From Scylla paramamosain (lineage: Eukaryota > Arthropoda > Malacostraca > Decapoda > Portunidae), in the NCBI RefSeq assembly GCF_035594125.1, contig NC_087181.1:9810817-9874816 (forward strand): a stretch of 64,000 nucleotides of DNA, given 5' to 3'. The stretch's first letter is position 1. Each line of letters starts with the position of its first letter. The notes below the pieces were generated by a model, which was not told the origin of the DNA, searched no databases, and was given only the letters and a program-made list of their open reading frames with translations. The position numbers and the translations under genes were made by a program. Below are positions 24,589-34,779 of this stretch, in pieces.

Positions 24589-25435
24589 GCAGTTCTCCTT
24601 TGATCAAGGTGTGTTGGAGGCATCTTGATTTCCTGCACTGACTTATCACTCAACACGGTGCACACTCACTTGAAGACCCTGCTGATGCTTGTTTGCATAG
24701 GTCCTGAAAGCAGATTATAAGCCATTAGTTTTCATTTTATTTATTTATTTATTTTAGATAAGATGCATCTTTCTCCTGTAGGCAAAAAAAATCAGCCATA
24801 GAAATGTAATGTACATGTAATGCACTGTTCTTTCAATCACTGCAACCATATCCATACACACATTACATCTGCTGTCATTTTTTTTTTTGCCAGCAGTATA
24901 ATAAATGAAGTTATCCTCATGACAGTGTTAGAAACATATCAGAAATAAACCTAACAAGTCTCCAAATATGTCTACACATGAATAATAACACAGTGGGTGA
25001 GGAAGGGACAGCCCCAGGGGAACTTGAGAGCAGGTTTCATAAAGTTATGTTTCATAAGATTAGCAACTCTTGGACTCACATTTGGTTACTAACCACTCCT
25101 AACCTACCATTAACTATGCTGGGGGCTGCCTCTCCCATATCCCTCCTTATTAGTCATGCACTCACATATTTTGACACTAGGAACTAATCTTGACATGTTC
25201 CTAACACTGGATTACAACTTATAAACCATGGCATGCAATAGGTTGACTTTAATGCCTTTTATGCTTGAAAGTCAGCCACACTTGAATATTATTCACCGCA
25301 TTGAACATGAGTTTATTCACCTACAAAATTTATTTATGGGATATTGTGCAATTTGTCTCAAAAAAAAAGTAGTAGTAATTGTTTAGTTCTCTCCTGGCCT
25401 TATTACATATCTATTCTCTTCCATTCTTTCACATA

Positions 25436-26582
25436 CAGTAAAATCCCTCTCATCCGGTATTCAAGTATCCGGCAGCTTCAAGTATCTGGCACATTTTTCC
25501 CCGAGCCTTAAAATCAATAAAAAATCAATGTGTACTCTTAATAAAATTGATTAAATTATGATTAATTATGAAGACGGCACAATCCCCGAGTTCCAAAAAC
25601 AGTTTAATGTTAAGGATGCGATATTCATGGCTTCACTTGCTTGGCTAGACATTAAAAGGCAAACATTGATGCGATGTTGGCACAAATTGTACCCTTTGAT
25701 GATGTGTGATGATGAGGATGATGAGTTTGAAGGGTTTGTAGGTGGCATGAAAAATTCGGTGGTGAGCGAGCTGAGAGAAATGGGGGGAAATGTGCAACTT
25801 AAAAGTGACAGATGAAGCATTACAGGAATGGGTGGACATGGATGAAAATAAGGCCATAACATTCACTCTCACAGACGAGGAACTTATCAACGCTGTAGTA
25901 GATCATTTAGAGAAAATTAGTGATGATAGTGATGATGATGATGATGATAATGAGCCTAAAGTAACTTGGGAACAGGCTGTGAAACACATAGCTGGCTTTG
26001 TCAGGTTTGCTGAGCAGTGCACATACATGTCAACCTGAGATGTTATGACCCTTCACTGCATTGAGAATGAGTTTTTGCTGCAAAGAAGAAGAAGCTGCAA
26101 ACAAGGAGATATTAGAAACTATTTTAAAGTAGCTTGCAAGGGAAAAGAAGTGGGGCAAACAAGTACAGGATCTGATGATGTTGATGACCTGGAGGGTGTT
26201 GAATGAGAGGTGTGGGGAGCAAAAAAGTGTCACAAACACTCGTACATTTTCATATCTTTATTGTATGCTATACATGTTGGCTAATATTGAATAAAGCAAA
26301 TAAGTGTATATGTACTTTATTTTTGTAACCCATCAACTTATTTATAAGAGGAAAGTATTAAAGAGAATGTTAGTACAGTAGTATTGTGTGTTGGTGAGTG
26401 TGAGGTGGCAGCGCGGGTGGCGACGCGCAGCACGGCGATCAGCTGATCTTTGTTATGGTAAGATGCGTGAGTGTAGGGTGGTGATTGTGGACATAATTTC
26501 ACTTCTATTCAAGTATCCGGCATGCTTCAAGTATCCGGCATGTCGGCGGTCCTGTTGATGCCGGATAAGAGGGATTTTACTG
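25436..26582 (+). mobile_element. pogo/Tigger-type DNA transposon, internally deleted
   Basis: The TIRs begin CAGTAAAATCCCTCTCATCC and end in the reverse complement GGGATTTTACTG. TA duplications lie at 25434-25435 and 26583-26584. Subterminal copies of AAGTATCCGGCA lie at both ends. The uninterrupted site is visible in the other Harbinger arm (TA at 16424-16425). At 1,147 bp it keeps only the C-terminal part of a transposase. Confidence 0.94.
25558..26035 (+). pseudogene. Tigger/jerky-like transposase C-terminal remnant
   Basis: FNVKDAIFMASLAWLDIKRQ, TLMRCWHKLYPL and, after a +1-type frame change near 25800, ITFTLTDEELINAVVDHLEK, an Asp-rich run and VTWEQAVKHIAGFVRFAEQ. This order (AW.DI...L...W.KL.P, acidic loop, final helix) is that of the C-terminal end of CENP-B/jerky/Tigger DDE transposases. 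The HTH domains and the DDE core are absent. Confidence 0.75.
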
Positions 26583-27625
26583 TATACCTCTTGATAAACC
26601 TAAAACATATAGTATAAGGTGGGAAGAGAAGTGCCCCCATCTTTCAGGGGTGTTCCAGAGATAATGCTAACTTATATTTGTGTCCTTAAAGGTGGGGTCT
26701 AGCCCCCCCATGGTTACTTTAGGTTAGGTAATGTTTCATATAAAAGTGTACGGTGACTAACCTAACCTAACCCCTGGTAACCTCTGGGGGTCTTCGCCCA
26801 TCCCCTGGACCCCCTGAAGGGCAGGGGCACTTCTTCCTCACCCTAAAGTTACATTTTATGTGTATCTAAAGGTATAAGCAAAGAATGTAAGAGAATAGAC
26901 CAGTAATAAGGACAGGGAAAGGGCTCCCTGAAAATTACTAAAACAGCCAGCCCCTGTGCTGAAGCATGCAACACCAATATCATCTTACCTGCAGTGTCTC
27001 CAATGACGTTTTGGAAGGACCCACTGGCAAACAACCTCAGGGCCAGCAAAACCTGGATGTGAGTTGGTAATGCCTGGCTACACCTTGTCCTCCTCTCCAG
27101 CTGAGGCTGCATCGCCTCAAACAAGAGGATTAGCTCCTGCCAAGGGAAGTGATATTAGAGCATAAGCTCATTATCACTCAGTGCCAAGGGGTGAAGGCGA
27201 TCCCGAAAATGCCTTTCTCGCCTTGAGGCACGAGAAGCAATTAAAATAATACACACTTCTTGCTGCAAGGCAGAATGGGGAGTGTGCACGTGTGGGACAA
27301 ATCAGCCTCCTCCTTTTCCTACTTTATTTTCAGTGTTCCATGCAAGATTTCACTCTATGCATCACAAATCCATGCCTTCTTGGTGATAAAGCTTGTAAAC
27401 AATTGAAAAAAGGTTATTTTGTGCATATAAATATTTATATAAGAGTTTTCACACGAGGTGATGTTGACTTACATCACCTCGGGAGGTGGTGTAACTTATC
27501 AACCTTGCTACCATGGCAACAGCAACCACTTAAGCATTCATGGATACCATTTGGCAGCTGGAGATTAATAATGGGCACTGATCACAGTTTGTTAACTAGC
27601 AACCGTTTTGTGGATCTGGCCCCTG

Positions 27626-27755
27626 GCTCCTGCACCACAAAGTTGGAGTGCCCAACTTGCCGCGAGAGAGACCAGACCTATGCTATTCGTACTTGCGACT
27701 TCCTTTGTTCCCTGTGGCCATGGAGGGGCTTTGTTGTGTCACTGGGACATGATTG
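27626..27755 (+). repeat. Gypsy LTR fragment, left part
   Basis: Aligns with about 50422-50540 of the Gypsy 3' LTR (GCACCAC.A.GTTGGAGTGCC, GACTTCCTTTGTT.CCTG, CTGGGAC). The LTR's first about 95 bp are missing, cut off at the Harbinger end. Probably part of the 5' LTR of the Gypsy element that resumes at 34780. Confidence 0.75.
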
Positions 27756-27779
27756 TGTGTGTATGTGTATTTACCTAGT

Positions 27780-27822
27780 TGTGTCTCCAGTGACGTTATG
27801 GAAGGACTCACTGGCAAACAAT
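27780..27822 (-). repeat. 43-bp piece of Harbinger transposase exon 1 inside the CR1 3' UTR
   Basis: GTGTCTCCAGTGACGTTATG and the following 23 bases match 26995-27037 (the exon encoding FASGSFQNVIGDTA) with about four mismatches, same orientation. CR1 copy 1 has unrelated sequence (TTTTACAGGAAAAGAG) at this place. Confidence 0.8.
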
Positions 27823-27834
27823 CAGTTTGCTGAG

Positions 27835-30767
27835 CTATCCTCGTGCTGTCCCATCTCCATATTTTTTAATATCCAACTTAGCCTTGAATCCATGTATACT
27901 TTCTGCATTCACTATCTCCTCATCCAGACAGTTCCATACATCAATACTTCTATATGAGAAACTATACTTTTTGACATCTCTTCTACAAGCACTCCTCTTC
28001 AGCCTCTTTCCATGTCCTCCAGTGTCCCGTGTAACCCAAACCATTAAGTCGCTCCGGTCCACCTCCTCTACTCCCTCATAAGCTTTATATATATCGCAAT
28101 AAAGTCTCCCCTTTCTCTCCTCTTTTCCAATGTTGGTAGATGTATCCTTGCCAGTCTCTCTTCATATGACAAGTCCCTGATACTTGGTACCATCTTCATT
28201 GCTGCTCTCTGAACTCTCCCCAACTTCCTTATATCCTTTTTCTTGTATGGTGACCACACTACTGTTGCATATTCTAGTCTAGGTCTTATCAGCAACATGA
28301 TCATCTTCCTGCCCATATCTTCATCCATATATGCAAAGGTCTGCCTCATTCTTCTCAACAAGTTATAGGTTTCTCCTGTAATTTTGCTAATGTGTGTCTC
28401 TGGGGTCAGGTTCCCAGTCACTGTAACACCGAGATCCTTTTCCTCTTGCTTCACTCAACCTTACATCATTCAACACATAATTTCCCTTTATTCTTCTTGT
28501 ACTTTTTCCAAATTCTATTACTTTACACTTCTTTAAATTAAATTCCATTTCCCATCTATAACTCCACTCTGATATCTTGTTCAGGTCTTTTTGTAATGTT
28601 CCACAGTCCTCTGCATTCTCAACTTTCTTCAGCAACTTTGCATAATCCGCAAAAAGGCTCATGTAGCTGTTTACACTCTCCGTTGTATCATTTATATAAA
28701 CTGCAAACATGATTGGTGCAAGTACTGAGCCTTGGGGTACTCCACTTATGACTTCCCTCCATGATGATTTTTTATCTTTTACCACTGTTCTCATTTCTCT
28801 GTCAAGAAATTTTCCATCCATCTCAGCAGGCCCCCCCTTAGCCCACCATTATGCTTCAACTTCCACAACAATTTCCTGTGTGGCACTTTATCAAAGGCCT
28901 TCTTCAGGTCTAAATAAACACCATTTGCCCATCCATCTCTTTCTTGTATTATATCCACCACTCTAGAATAAAAACTCAGTAAGTTTGTAACACACGATCT
29001 CCTTCTCCTAATTCCAAATTGTTGCTTTATTATCACTTCATTTCCTTCTAGGTACTGCATCCATTTATCCTTCACCAATCTTTCACACATTTTGCACACC
29101 ACACATGTTAGAGACACAAGCTCCTTTTTACTACTACCTTTGTAGATTGGCACTATGTTTGCTCTATTCCATTCAATTGGGACTCTACTTTCAATTAGGG
29201 AGCTCTCAATAATATTATGTATTACCCATGTCAACTTTTAGTATCCATCCTGACACTCCATCAGGTCCAGGGGTCTTCCTAACATCTAGTCCCTCCATCT
29301 GTTTCTGGACATCCTCTTCAGTCACTTGGATTTCCCCCAGACCCATTTCCTCACTCATCTCACTCTGCCACACAAATGTTCTCTCTTTTGTGAATACTGA
29401 TTGAAAACTGCTATTCATTATCTCTGCCTATTCAGCCAGATCCTCACACATTTGACCATTCACCTTCAATCTGCTTATTCCTTCTCTATTTTTCATTTTG
29501 CTGTTCACATATCTGAAGAATAGTTTTGGTTCTTCTTTGCATTTGTCCATAACATCTTTCTCATAATTTTTCCTTTCTTCTCTTTAACCCTTACATATTA
29601 ATTTCTTGTAGTTATGTAGTTTTACCATAGCTCCTGCGTATTTTTTGTCCACCATCTATTCCATGCCGTTTCCCTCTCCTCCCTAGCTATTTCACATCTT
29701 CTATTATACCAGTCATTGTTACATCTTCTCTTTGTCTCTACTTTCAGTACATATCTTTTCACTCCCTCTTCATAAATATTGATGAAAACTTCCCACTTGT
29801 TTTGTACATTACTTGCTGTGATAAGTGTACTCCAGTCCACTTCACCAAAGTATCTCCTCATTTGTTCAAAATTTAACTTACCATAATTAAATCTCTCACT
29901 TTTATAATCTTCACATATACTTTCCTTTCTATTTTCTTTAATACAAAACTTTATCATGACATGGTCACTTTTTCCTAGTGGACAATTATAGTTCTTTTCT
30001 TCTATAATATCTGCTTCTTTTGATAATACAAAATCAAGTCTTGATGGCTCCTCTCCTCCTCTGTATCTAGTGTTTTCCTCAACCGACTGTGTCATAATAT
30101 TGTTCATTGCCAGTTTCAGAACCTTATCTCCCCATGAGTCTTCTCCTCTTGTGTTCCACCTCTCCCAATTTATCTCTTTACAATTAAAATCTCCCATTAT
30201 AACAATTTTGTTGTTTTCTTTAATTTTCTTTACAAGCCATTCTTTTGTCTCACTCAGCAACTGTTCATGCTCTTGCCTGTTCCAGCCCTTTGTTTTTGGT
30301 GGGACATACACCACTGTGACATATCGTCTTCCTGTTCTTCCATTTATTAGTTGTAAGTTTAGGCCTTCCACCAAGCCTTCTTCTGCCTTTTCCACACTCT
30401 CCACCCTGATACCCTTTTTAACAAGCATCATCACTCCACCTCCTCCTTTTCCACATCTGTTTCTTATCCACATATTGTACTTTCCCCCTCCTAAATTTAG
30501 TGTCTCTGAATCTCTTAGTTTAGTTTCTACCATTGCCATGATGTCTGGTTCATTTGCTTTTATAAATTCATTCACTTCATCCATCACTGAAACTAAACCA
30601 TCCACATTAGTGTATGCCACTGTCCATGTCCCTCCCTCTCTTACAGCTGTGCCTCTGCACCGCTCACTCTTCGCATGTACCACTTCCTCAACCTTAGGTC
30701 CACTACTCTCCAGAAAAAAGTTTCCTTTCCTCTTGTGTTCTCTTTTCGTTCCTTTCTTTTGCCTCAC
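27835..30767 (-). pseudogene. CR1 copy 2 ORF2: endonuclease and reverse transcriptase
   Basis: The best frame is 30767-29622 (381 codons): WTVAYTNVDGLVSVMDEVNE, PDIMAMVETKLRD (catalytic Glu), IVIMGDFNCKEINWE, RLDFVLS and LGKSDHVMIKF, a complete-looking APE endonuclease. RT follows in several frames: VRKTPGPDGVSGWILK, QFGIRRRRSCVTNLLSFYS, GVYLDLKKAFDKVPH, SGVPQGSVLAPIMFAVYIND, then SYMSLFADYAKLL. The catalytic ADD is ADY, so the second Asp is lost. Thumb/C-terminal pieces lie at 28454-28068 and 28062-27835. At least four frameshifts or stops. Confidence 0.88.
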
Positions 30768-31006
30768 TTCTTAATTCATTAAGTTTCTTCCTTTCTTCCT
30801 CATTCATTTCTCTTTTAATTCAGACTTGTTTAAACTCGTTACTTTTGGCTAGCTTCCACGCATTTGCCAATGTTTCTTCAGCTGCTGTTTGGGATTTTAG
30901 TTTAATTTTCAATGGTCTACTTTTCCTTGATCGTATTTTATAATCCTGTATACCTCCTCTATTTCATCTTCCAGCTTTGTATCCCCTTCGTTTATCACAC
31001 TCAGTA

Positions 31007-31666
31007 CTAATTGAGCTGTTTTCTTTGTTCTGCTTCTCTTTTATACCAATTTTTTATCTCACTTTCTTCCAGGCCAAAGATCATTATGCTCTTCTTTTTA
31101 TCTACAGTGTCTCTTACCAGGTTTTCCTTTTCTTTCATTACCTTTATAACCTCTTTTGTCAAGCCTTCTTTACTCCTCTGGTCCTTCACTACTTCTGCAT
31201 AACTCACTTTTTCCTCCAACTCTTCGCACTTATTTACAGATCTTTCTGCCTTTTCTTTAACTTGTTCTTGACTTTCCTTAATTTGCTTATCCCTGTTTTT
31301 GTCTTGGACTTCAATCTTTTTCATCCTTTCCTCCAGCATATTCATTTGTATTTCTCTAGCCTTCATCGTTTTATCCATCATTTCCATTTTCATTTCCAGC
31401 ATTCTAATTTGATTTTCCATATCATGTATCTCTTTCTGCAGCACTTTCTCTTCATTTTCTAATTCCTTTCTTAGTGTATTGTTTTCTTGTTCCAACCTCC
31501 CATTTCTTACTTCTAGGTCTCTTACCTTCTCCCATATCTCTTCAACCTTCACCTCCAGCATGGTTAATTTCCTTGCATTCAGTTTCTCCTGCAACTGGCC
31601 TTCATCCTCTGCAAATCCACTAAAATCCAAGACTCCTCTTCCTGCAGGTGTCCTACTGGCTGCCAT
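31007..31666 (-). pseudogene. CR1 copy 2 ORF1: coiled-coil protein
   Basis: From the ATG at 31666 (MAASRTPAGRGVLDFSGFAE) a 219-codon frame is almost entirely charged heptad-like sequence (Leu/Met/Glu/Lys) typical of LINE ORF1 coiled coils, ending near SIMIFGLEESEIKNWYKREA. The frame then stops, but related coding sequence seems to continue to about 30780 in another frame. The longer open frame upstream of 31666 is Gypsy-LTR and vector-like noncoding DNA, so I start at this Met. Confidence 0.72.
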
Positions 31667-31694
31667 GATCAGCTGTCTGACGTGTGTGTGTATG

Positions 31695-31815
31695 TGTGTG
31701 TGTGGGGACTGGAGGACCGTGCCAGTCCAGTGACAGATCCACTGGGACTGTGTGGGACTATGTGAGGACTGGAGGACTGTGTAAGCCTGTTGTCTTACTG
31801 AGTGGAGAACGGGTC
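31695..31815 (+). repeat. Gypsy LTR fragment, right part
   Basis: GTGGGGACTGGAGGACCGTG and the next 50 bases match 50543-50610 of the 3' LTR with one or two changes (CCACTGGGACT versus CCACTAGGACT). Similarity fades after GGAGAACGG. The last about 330 bp of the LTR are not found before the next LINE. Confidence 0.82.
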
Positions 31816-31860
31816 GAGAGGAGGTAAAAAATCTGCATCCCATCAAGGTATTGACCTCCA

Positions 31861-34614
31861 GTGCCAGATAAGCCTGCACTTTTGAAAAAGAGGGAATACA
31901 AGCACATTGAAGTGCCGCATGTGTGGTATAGTCTTCCCTCCCTCCTCTTATTTAATGCGACATCTCTGGCCAACAAGATGAACAAGTTGATTGTGACGGT
32001 GAGTTCTACTTGTGCAGACATTGTGGCGGTTACTGAGGCATGGCAGATTGTTCCTGAGGTGTGCACGATGCAGGACTACCAGCTCTACCATCACCTCAGG
32101 ACAGGATGGAGGGGGTGGGTGGCCATTTTCTGCCGCTCTGCACTAAGGCCCTCACACCTCTCTGCCGATATTCCTGCCGGAGTAGAGGCCCTGTGGGTGA
32201 GAGTTATGCCTCCCTGCCATCCCAGCAACACAGCCTCCATCATCGTGTGCGTCGTGTACCATCCCCCACGAGCCACCACAGCTCAATTACTCACCACTCA
32301 CATCATTAACACTGCTGATGCCCTGAGGGTGAGGTATCCTGCTGCCAAGCTGGTCATCTGCAGGGACTTTAACAGATTAGATATCAGCAATATCCTACAC
32401 CAGCTACACCTCATCCAGGTCATGGACTTCCCCACCCACCAGCAAGCCATCCTCGACCTTATACTGACAGACCTGCGCCACCAGTACTCGCCCCCCCCCA
32501 AGCCGCTGCCTCCCATGGGATGGAGCACCCACCTCTCCATACTGTGGACATCCACACCCACCACCTCGACCCCTCCGGTCAGCTGTCACCAGGACCCACT
32601 GCCCCATGCCTGACTCAGCTTTGAGAGAGTTCGGGCAGTGGGTGACACAACACCCGTGGACCAAGGTGCTGGATGTGGAGGACGTCCACTCAAAATGGCA
32701 CAATTACGTCGCCACCACCACAGAAGCTTTCCACCGCTACTTCCCAGCCAAAAGCATCACAATGCACCCGTCTGATGCCCCCTGGATGACGCCCTGCATT
32801 AAAAGACTCATGCGTTAGCGGACCTGAGCATTCCACTCCTGCCCGGTCCTATACAGGAAACTAAGAAACAGAGTGATCAGAGAGATTAAGGCTGCCAAGG
32901 CAAGCTATTACCCGGACAAGATACACCACCTCAAGCTGGCCAACAACAGACAATGGTACACTAATATCAAAGCTTTGTGTGGCCTACAAAAGCACACTTC
33001 ATCCCTCCCTTGCACCTCACACCTTCCTGCTAATCTCGCAGCTCAGGAGATGAACAATCACTTTGCCGCTATCTGTCAAACCTTTCCTCCCCTCCACACC
33101 ACTTCGCTTCCTGCCTATCTTCCCGCTCCCTCCCCTCCCCCCAGTGTCCAGGCAATGGATGTTTTTAAGAAAATACTCAAATTCAAACCAAGATCCACCA
33201 CACCCACTGACCTTCCTATAAAATTTTACAAGGAGTTTGCTGTAGAGCTAGCAACACCGCTATGCTCCATAATAAACGCCTCTCTCCCAACACTCTTGCC
33301 CAGCGGACCGGAAGACATCTTACGTCACCCCCATCCCCAAAACTTCCAGTCCACAGTCACTCAATGACCTCAGGCCAGTCTCTATCATCCCCATCCCTAG
33401 CCTTATTTGTGAAGATTTTGTGTACAACTGGGCCTACACCAAAATTTGTTATTCTGTGGATATCAGACAGTTTGGAAATATTAAAGCCACCTCCACCTCC
33501 CATTACCTGACCAGCTTCCTTGAATTCATCCACAGCCACCTGGACAAGCGAAACACCTCTCTAGCTGTTGCTTTTGTGGACTTCAATAAAGCCTTTGATC
33601 TTGTTGATCACACTGTTGTCATCGGCAAGGCAATAAGTCTGGGTCTCCCTCCTAACCTGGTAGCGTGGCTAACCAACTTCCTCACAGGGAGGCATCAGGC
33701 CGTTCACTATCAGGGCTCTGTCTCTAATTTCCAACAGCTGACATGTGGGGTCCCCCAGGGGACCAAGATGGGTCCACTTTGCTTCCTCCTCTTTATCAAC
33801 GACGCCCTTATTGACACCCCCCATCGCTGGAAGTATGTGGACGACTGCACCGTGGGTGTCCCAGTTTCCAACAAGAACCCAGACTACTCGCCACTGCAAG
33901 CAATTCTGGAGCGACTGCAGATGTGGACGGAGGAGAGCAGGATGACCATCAACCACAGCAAAACTGTGGTGATGCATTTCTGTACCTCCTCTGTACCAGT
34001 GTCCCCTCCCCAGCTCACAGTGGGCCCTCACCCCCTCCAGGTGGTCCAATGTGCCAAGCTTCTCGGAGTCACGGTGGATGACCAGCTGACCTGGAAACAG
34101 CATGTTGCCAGCACTGTAAGATCCGCTACATACAGGCTGTACATGCTGCGCAGACTCAGATCGGTGGGGAATGCTGACAGACGAGTTAAGGGGGGTGTAC
34201 CTCACTTTCATCCTCCCCAAACTCATGTATGCCTCCCGAGCGTGGTCCTCCTCCCTCACACACGCTCAACAGCTACAGCTGAAGGGTGTGCAGAAAAGGG
34301 CGTGCTGGGTCATCCTTGGCCCTGCCTACATCACCTATGATGAAGCCCTGACCACCCTGAGTCTGTCCAGACTATCCACCAGGCACCGAGAGGCTCTGGA
34401 GAAGTTTGCAAGGGGATTGCTGTATCATCCACATCTCAGACACATGCTGCCGCCTGATACACCTCGCCCGGTCCATGCCACCAGACACCATAACAAGATA
34501 ACACCCCTAAAGGCGCCACGCATGGACTGGTACAGACTCAGCGCAATTCCCACCATGGTGCGAGCCATCAATCAATACTATTTCCCTCCTAGATTAGACT
34601 TAGCTTTAGGATAA
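31861..34614 (+). pseudogene. LINE C ORF2: endonuclease and YVDD-type reverse transcriptase
   Basis: The endonuclease frame starts FNATSLANKMNKLIVTVSST and has DIVAVTEAW (catalytic Glu), VVYHPPRA, AKLVICRDFNRLD (GDFN changed to RDFN) and, after a C8 run, MGWSTHLS where SDHLS is expected, so the endonuclease is probably dead. RT: FKPRSTTPTDLPIKFYKEF (about 33185), LAVAFVDFNKAFDLVDH (33565, catalytic Asp present), LTCGVPQGTKMGPLCFLLF and HRWKYVDDCTVGV (33830, both Asp present). The C-terminal region 34171-34614 is in another frame. Stops or frame changes occur near 32816, 33365 and 34190. YVDD instead of the usual ADD marks a different clade from LINE A and the CR1 copies. Confidence 0.85.
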
Positions 34615-34678
34615 ATGTTAAATATTTCCCCACTCCCTCTGTACATTTTCAGTTTGTTAACTGCCTAAAGAATAAACC

Positions 34679-34696
34679 GTTTATTATTATTATTAC

Positions 34697-34761
<65 letters not shown>

Positions 34762-34770
34762 TTATTACTA
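34679..34770. repeat. (TTA)n tail of LINE C
   Basis: About 90 bases of TTA/ATT repeats directly after AATAAACCG. CR1/L2-group LINEs end in short tandem repeats rather than poly(A). Confidence 0.9.
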
Positions 34771-34779
34771 TCAAGAATG

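Larger units (their letters stand above)
24595..27280 (-). pseudogene. Second copy of Harbinger transposase exons 1-2
   Basis: Exon 1 copy at about 27240-26998 on the minus strand encodes ASRRERHFRDRLHPLALSDN. It then has a TAA stop (ELML stop YHF), then AMQPQLERRTRCSQALPTHI and LALRLFASGSFQNVIGDTAG before a GT donor. Exon 2 copy at about 24705-24588 has TVLSDKSVQEIKMPPTHLDQ and a stop. It keeps some residues lost in the other arm (SGSFQN instead of SGYF-stop), and vice versa, so each arm has decayed independently. It would be spliced, if at all, into the Myb-like exons beyond it. Confidence 0.82.
24588..27622 (-). repeat. Harbinger right inverted arm
   Basis: Reverse complement of 15347-17287, with a 1,147-bp Tigger derivative plus TA duplication inserted. 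Divergence between arms is visible throughout (substitutions and small indels), so the duplication is not recent. Confidence 0.88.
27766..31690 (-). mobile_element. CR1-type LINE copy 2, nearly full length
   Basis: Carries ORF1 (coiled coil), endonuclease, RT and the shared 3' terminus AACTAGGTAAATACA (read on the minus strand). It splits a Gypsy LTR: LTR sequence ends at CTGGGAC left of it and resumes at GTGTGGGGACTGG at about 31697. GTGTGTGTATGTGT lies on both sides (about 27753-27766 and 31682-31695), consistent with a target duplication in GT-rich sequence. Confidence 0.88.
31830..34772 (+). mobile_element. LINE family C (CR1/L2 group) with TTA-repeat tail
   Basis: Plus-strand element with endonuclease, RT and a 3' end of AATAAACCG followed by (TTA)n. 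It lies between the broken Gypsy LTR and the Gypsy gag. Its limits are approximate at the 5' side. Confidence 0.82.

Noticed and set aside
25900..26035. Acidic Asp-rich stretch as a novel small acidic protein
   Set aside because: It is the acidic loop and last helix of the Tigger transposase remnant, in frame with family-like residues on both sides.
30070..31733. Long Ser/Phe-rich plus-strand frames
   Set aside because: Antisense shadows of the CR1 ORF1 and endonuclease on the minus strand.
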